Assembly (NCBI GenBank): GCA_016764455.1
Contig: JAESRU010000159.1
Coordinates: forward strand, 7,743-14,008
Length of the DNA stretch: 6,266 bases
Reading direction: 5' to 3'
Source of the DNA: Hyphomicrobiales bacterium
GTDB taxonomy: Bacteria; Pseudomonadota; Alphaproteobacteria; Rhizobiales; NORP267
A program made the translations under genes and the position numbers. Of this stretch, positions 5,757 through 6,266 are shown piece after piece. Each line of letters opens with the position of its first letter. The first letter of the stretch is position 1. Below the pieces are notes generated by a model. That model ran no database searches and was not told where the DNA came from. It worked only from the letters and a program-made list of their open reading frames with translations.

Positions 5757-6266
5757 TACCCGCCCAAAAATTATCGGCGCCAGGGTCCAGCGGCGTGAAG
5801 ATCCGCGATTGCTGACAGGCAATGGAGCCTTTGTCGATGACCGCCAGGTTCCGGGAATGTTGCACCTTGCTTTCAAGCGCAGTGATTTTGCCCATGCAAA
5901 AATCCTCCAGATCGATACTGAAGACGCCGCTGGGATGCCCGGAATCATAGGGGTTTATACCGCTGATACGCTCAACGAAATCACCAAGCCGGTGATCGCC
6001 TATTCCAACATGAAAGATTATCAGGCAACGCCGATCCGCGCGCTGGCACAAGATTTTGTGCGCTATGTGGGCGAGCCGGTGGTGGTGGTAGTTGCCGAAA
6101 ATCGCTATCTCGCGGAAGACGCGATGAACGAAATTTTTATCGATTATGAGCCGCTGAAAAGTGTAGTCGATGCTGAATATGCGGCGTCTGAGAATGCAGT
6201 ATTGGTCCATGAGGATTTAAAATCCAATATTCTGGTGGCGCGTGAATTTGAGCGCGGTGATGTGGA
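5746..6266 (+). CDS. coxL: Molybdenum hydroxylase molybdopterin-binding large subunit (CoxL type), 3' partial
   Basis: These are the first 173 residues of the catalytic subunit, which would bind the molybdenum cofactor; family members are about 770-800 residues, so most is outside the window. The N-terminus has the family hallmark IGARVQRREDPRLLTGNGAFVDD, then GMLHLAFKRSDFAHAKI, VRYVGEPVVVVVAENRYLAEDA and IDYEPLKSVVD, together forming the N-terminal a/b hammerhead domain. The ATG at 5746 has GGGG at 5733-5736, nine bases upstream. An in-frame GTG at 5731 is less likely because the extra residues are not family-like and it overlaps the Shine-Dalgarno. The active-site loop that separates form I (AYRCSFR) from form II (AYRGAGR) enzymes lies downstream, so the substrate class cannot be assigned. 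No stop occurs before the window end. Confidence 0.9.
   Translation, partial: MDINTRPKIIGARVQRREDPRLLTGNGAFVDDRQVPGMLHLAFKRSDFAHAKILQIDTEDAAGMPGIIGVYTADTLNEITKPVIAYSNMKDYQATPIRALAQDFVRYVGEPVVVVVAENRYLAEDAMNEIFIDYEPLKSVVDAEYAASENAVLVHEDLKSNILVAREFERGDV

Noticed and set aside
5581..6210. Long minus-strand open frame (209 codons) opposite the hydrolase end and coxL
   Set aside because: It mirrors strongly conserved coxL coding sequence on the plus strand, has no recognisable domain, and its product looks like a reverse-complement shadow.
1..6266. CRISPR arrays, tRNA or rRNA genes, insertion sequences, attachment sites
   Set aside because: No spaced repeat array, cloverleaf-like sequence, transposase or terminal inverted repeats were seen; nearly all bases are in recognised genes.

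Overview
The window is a plus-strand catabolic or uptake locus from a proteobacterium, most likely an alphaproteobacterium of moderate GC content (near half GC by eye). That assignment rests on the gene families, the tight stop/start overlaps and the protein style; there is no rRNA or other phylogenetic marker, so it is inference. A free-living, possibly marine lineage would fit but is not shown.

Region 1 (1-3310) encodes a branched-chain-amino-acid-type (HAAT/Liv) ABC importer: permease LivH (5' end cut by the window edge), permease LivM, ATPase LivG and ATPase LivF. Neighbours overlap by 1, 8 and 8 bases, so this is one translationally coupled unit. No periplasmic binding protein is seen; it may lie upstream. 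LivG ends in a histone-H1-like lysine-rich tail. LivF is short at its C-terminus. Together the two ATPases look like an asymmetric pair with one degenerate ATP site.

Region 2 (3311-3567) is the only sizeable intergenic stretch. It holds a GC-rich hairpin that probably ends the liv transcript, a TGATG-N6-CATCA dyad, an AT-rich putative promoter, an imperfect direct repeat and a possible 28-codon leader ORF whose stop overlaps the next start.

Region 3 (3568-6266) encodes a molybdenum hydroxylase of the xanthine dehydrogenase / aerobic CO dehydrogenase family. In order: FAD subunit (CoxM type, TTG start), 2Fe-2S subunit (CoxS type), a metallo-beta-lactamase-fold hydrolase of the N-acyl-homoserine-lactonase family, and the N-terminal 173 residues of the molybdopterin subunit (CoxL type), which runs off the window. 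coxM/coxS and coxS/hydrolase overlap by ATGA. A 59-base gap with a possible 25-codon ORF precedes coxL.

Working model (inference): the Liv-type importer brings in a small organic compound, the molybdenum hydroxylase oxidises it, and the hydrolase opens a lactone, lactam or similar product. The M-S-L order resembles form I CO dehydrogenase operons, but the 2Fe-2S subunit does not look like form I CoxS and the diagnostic active-site loop of the large subunit lies outside the window, so CO oxidation is not supported here. The substrate is unknown.
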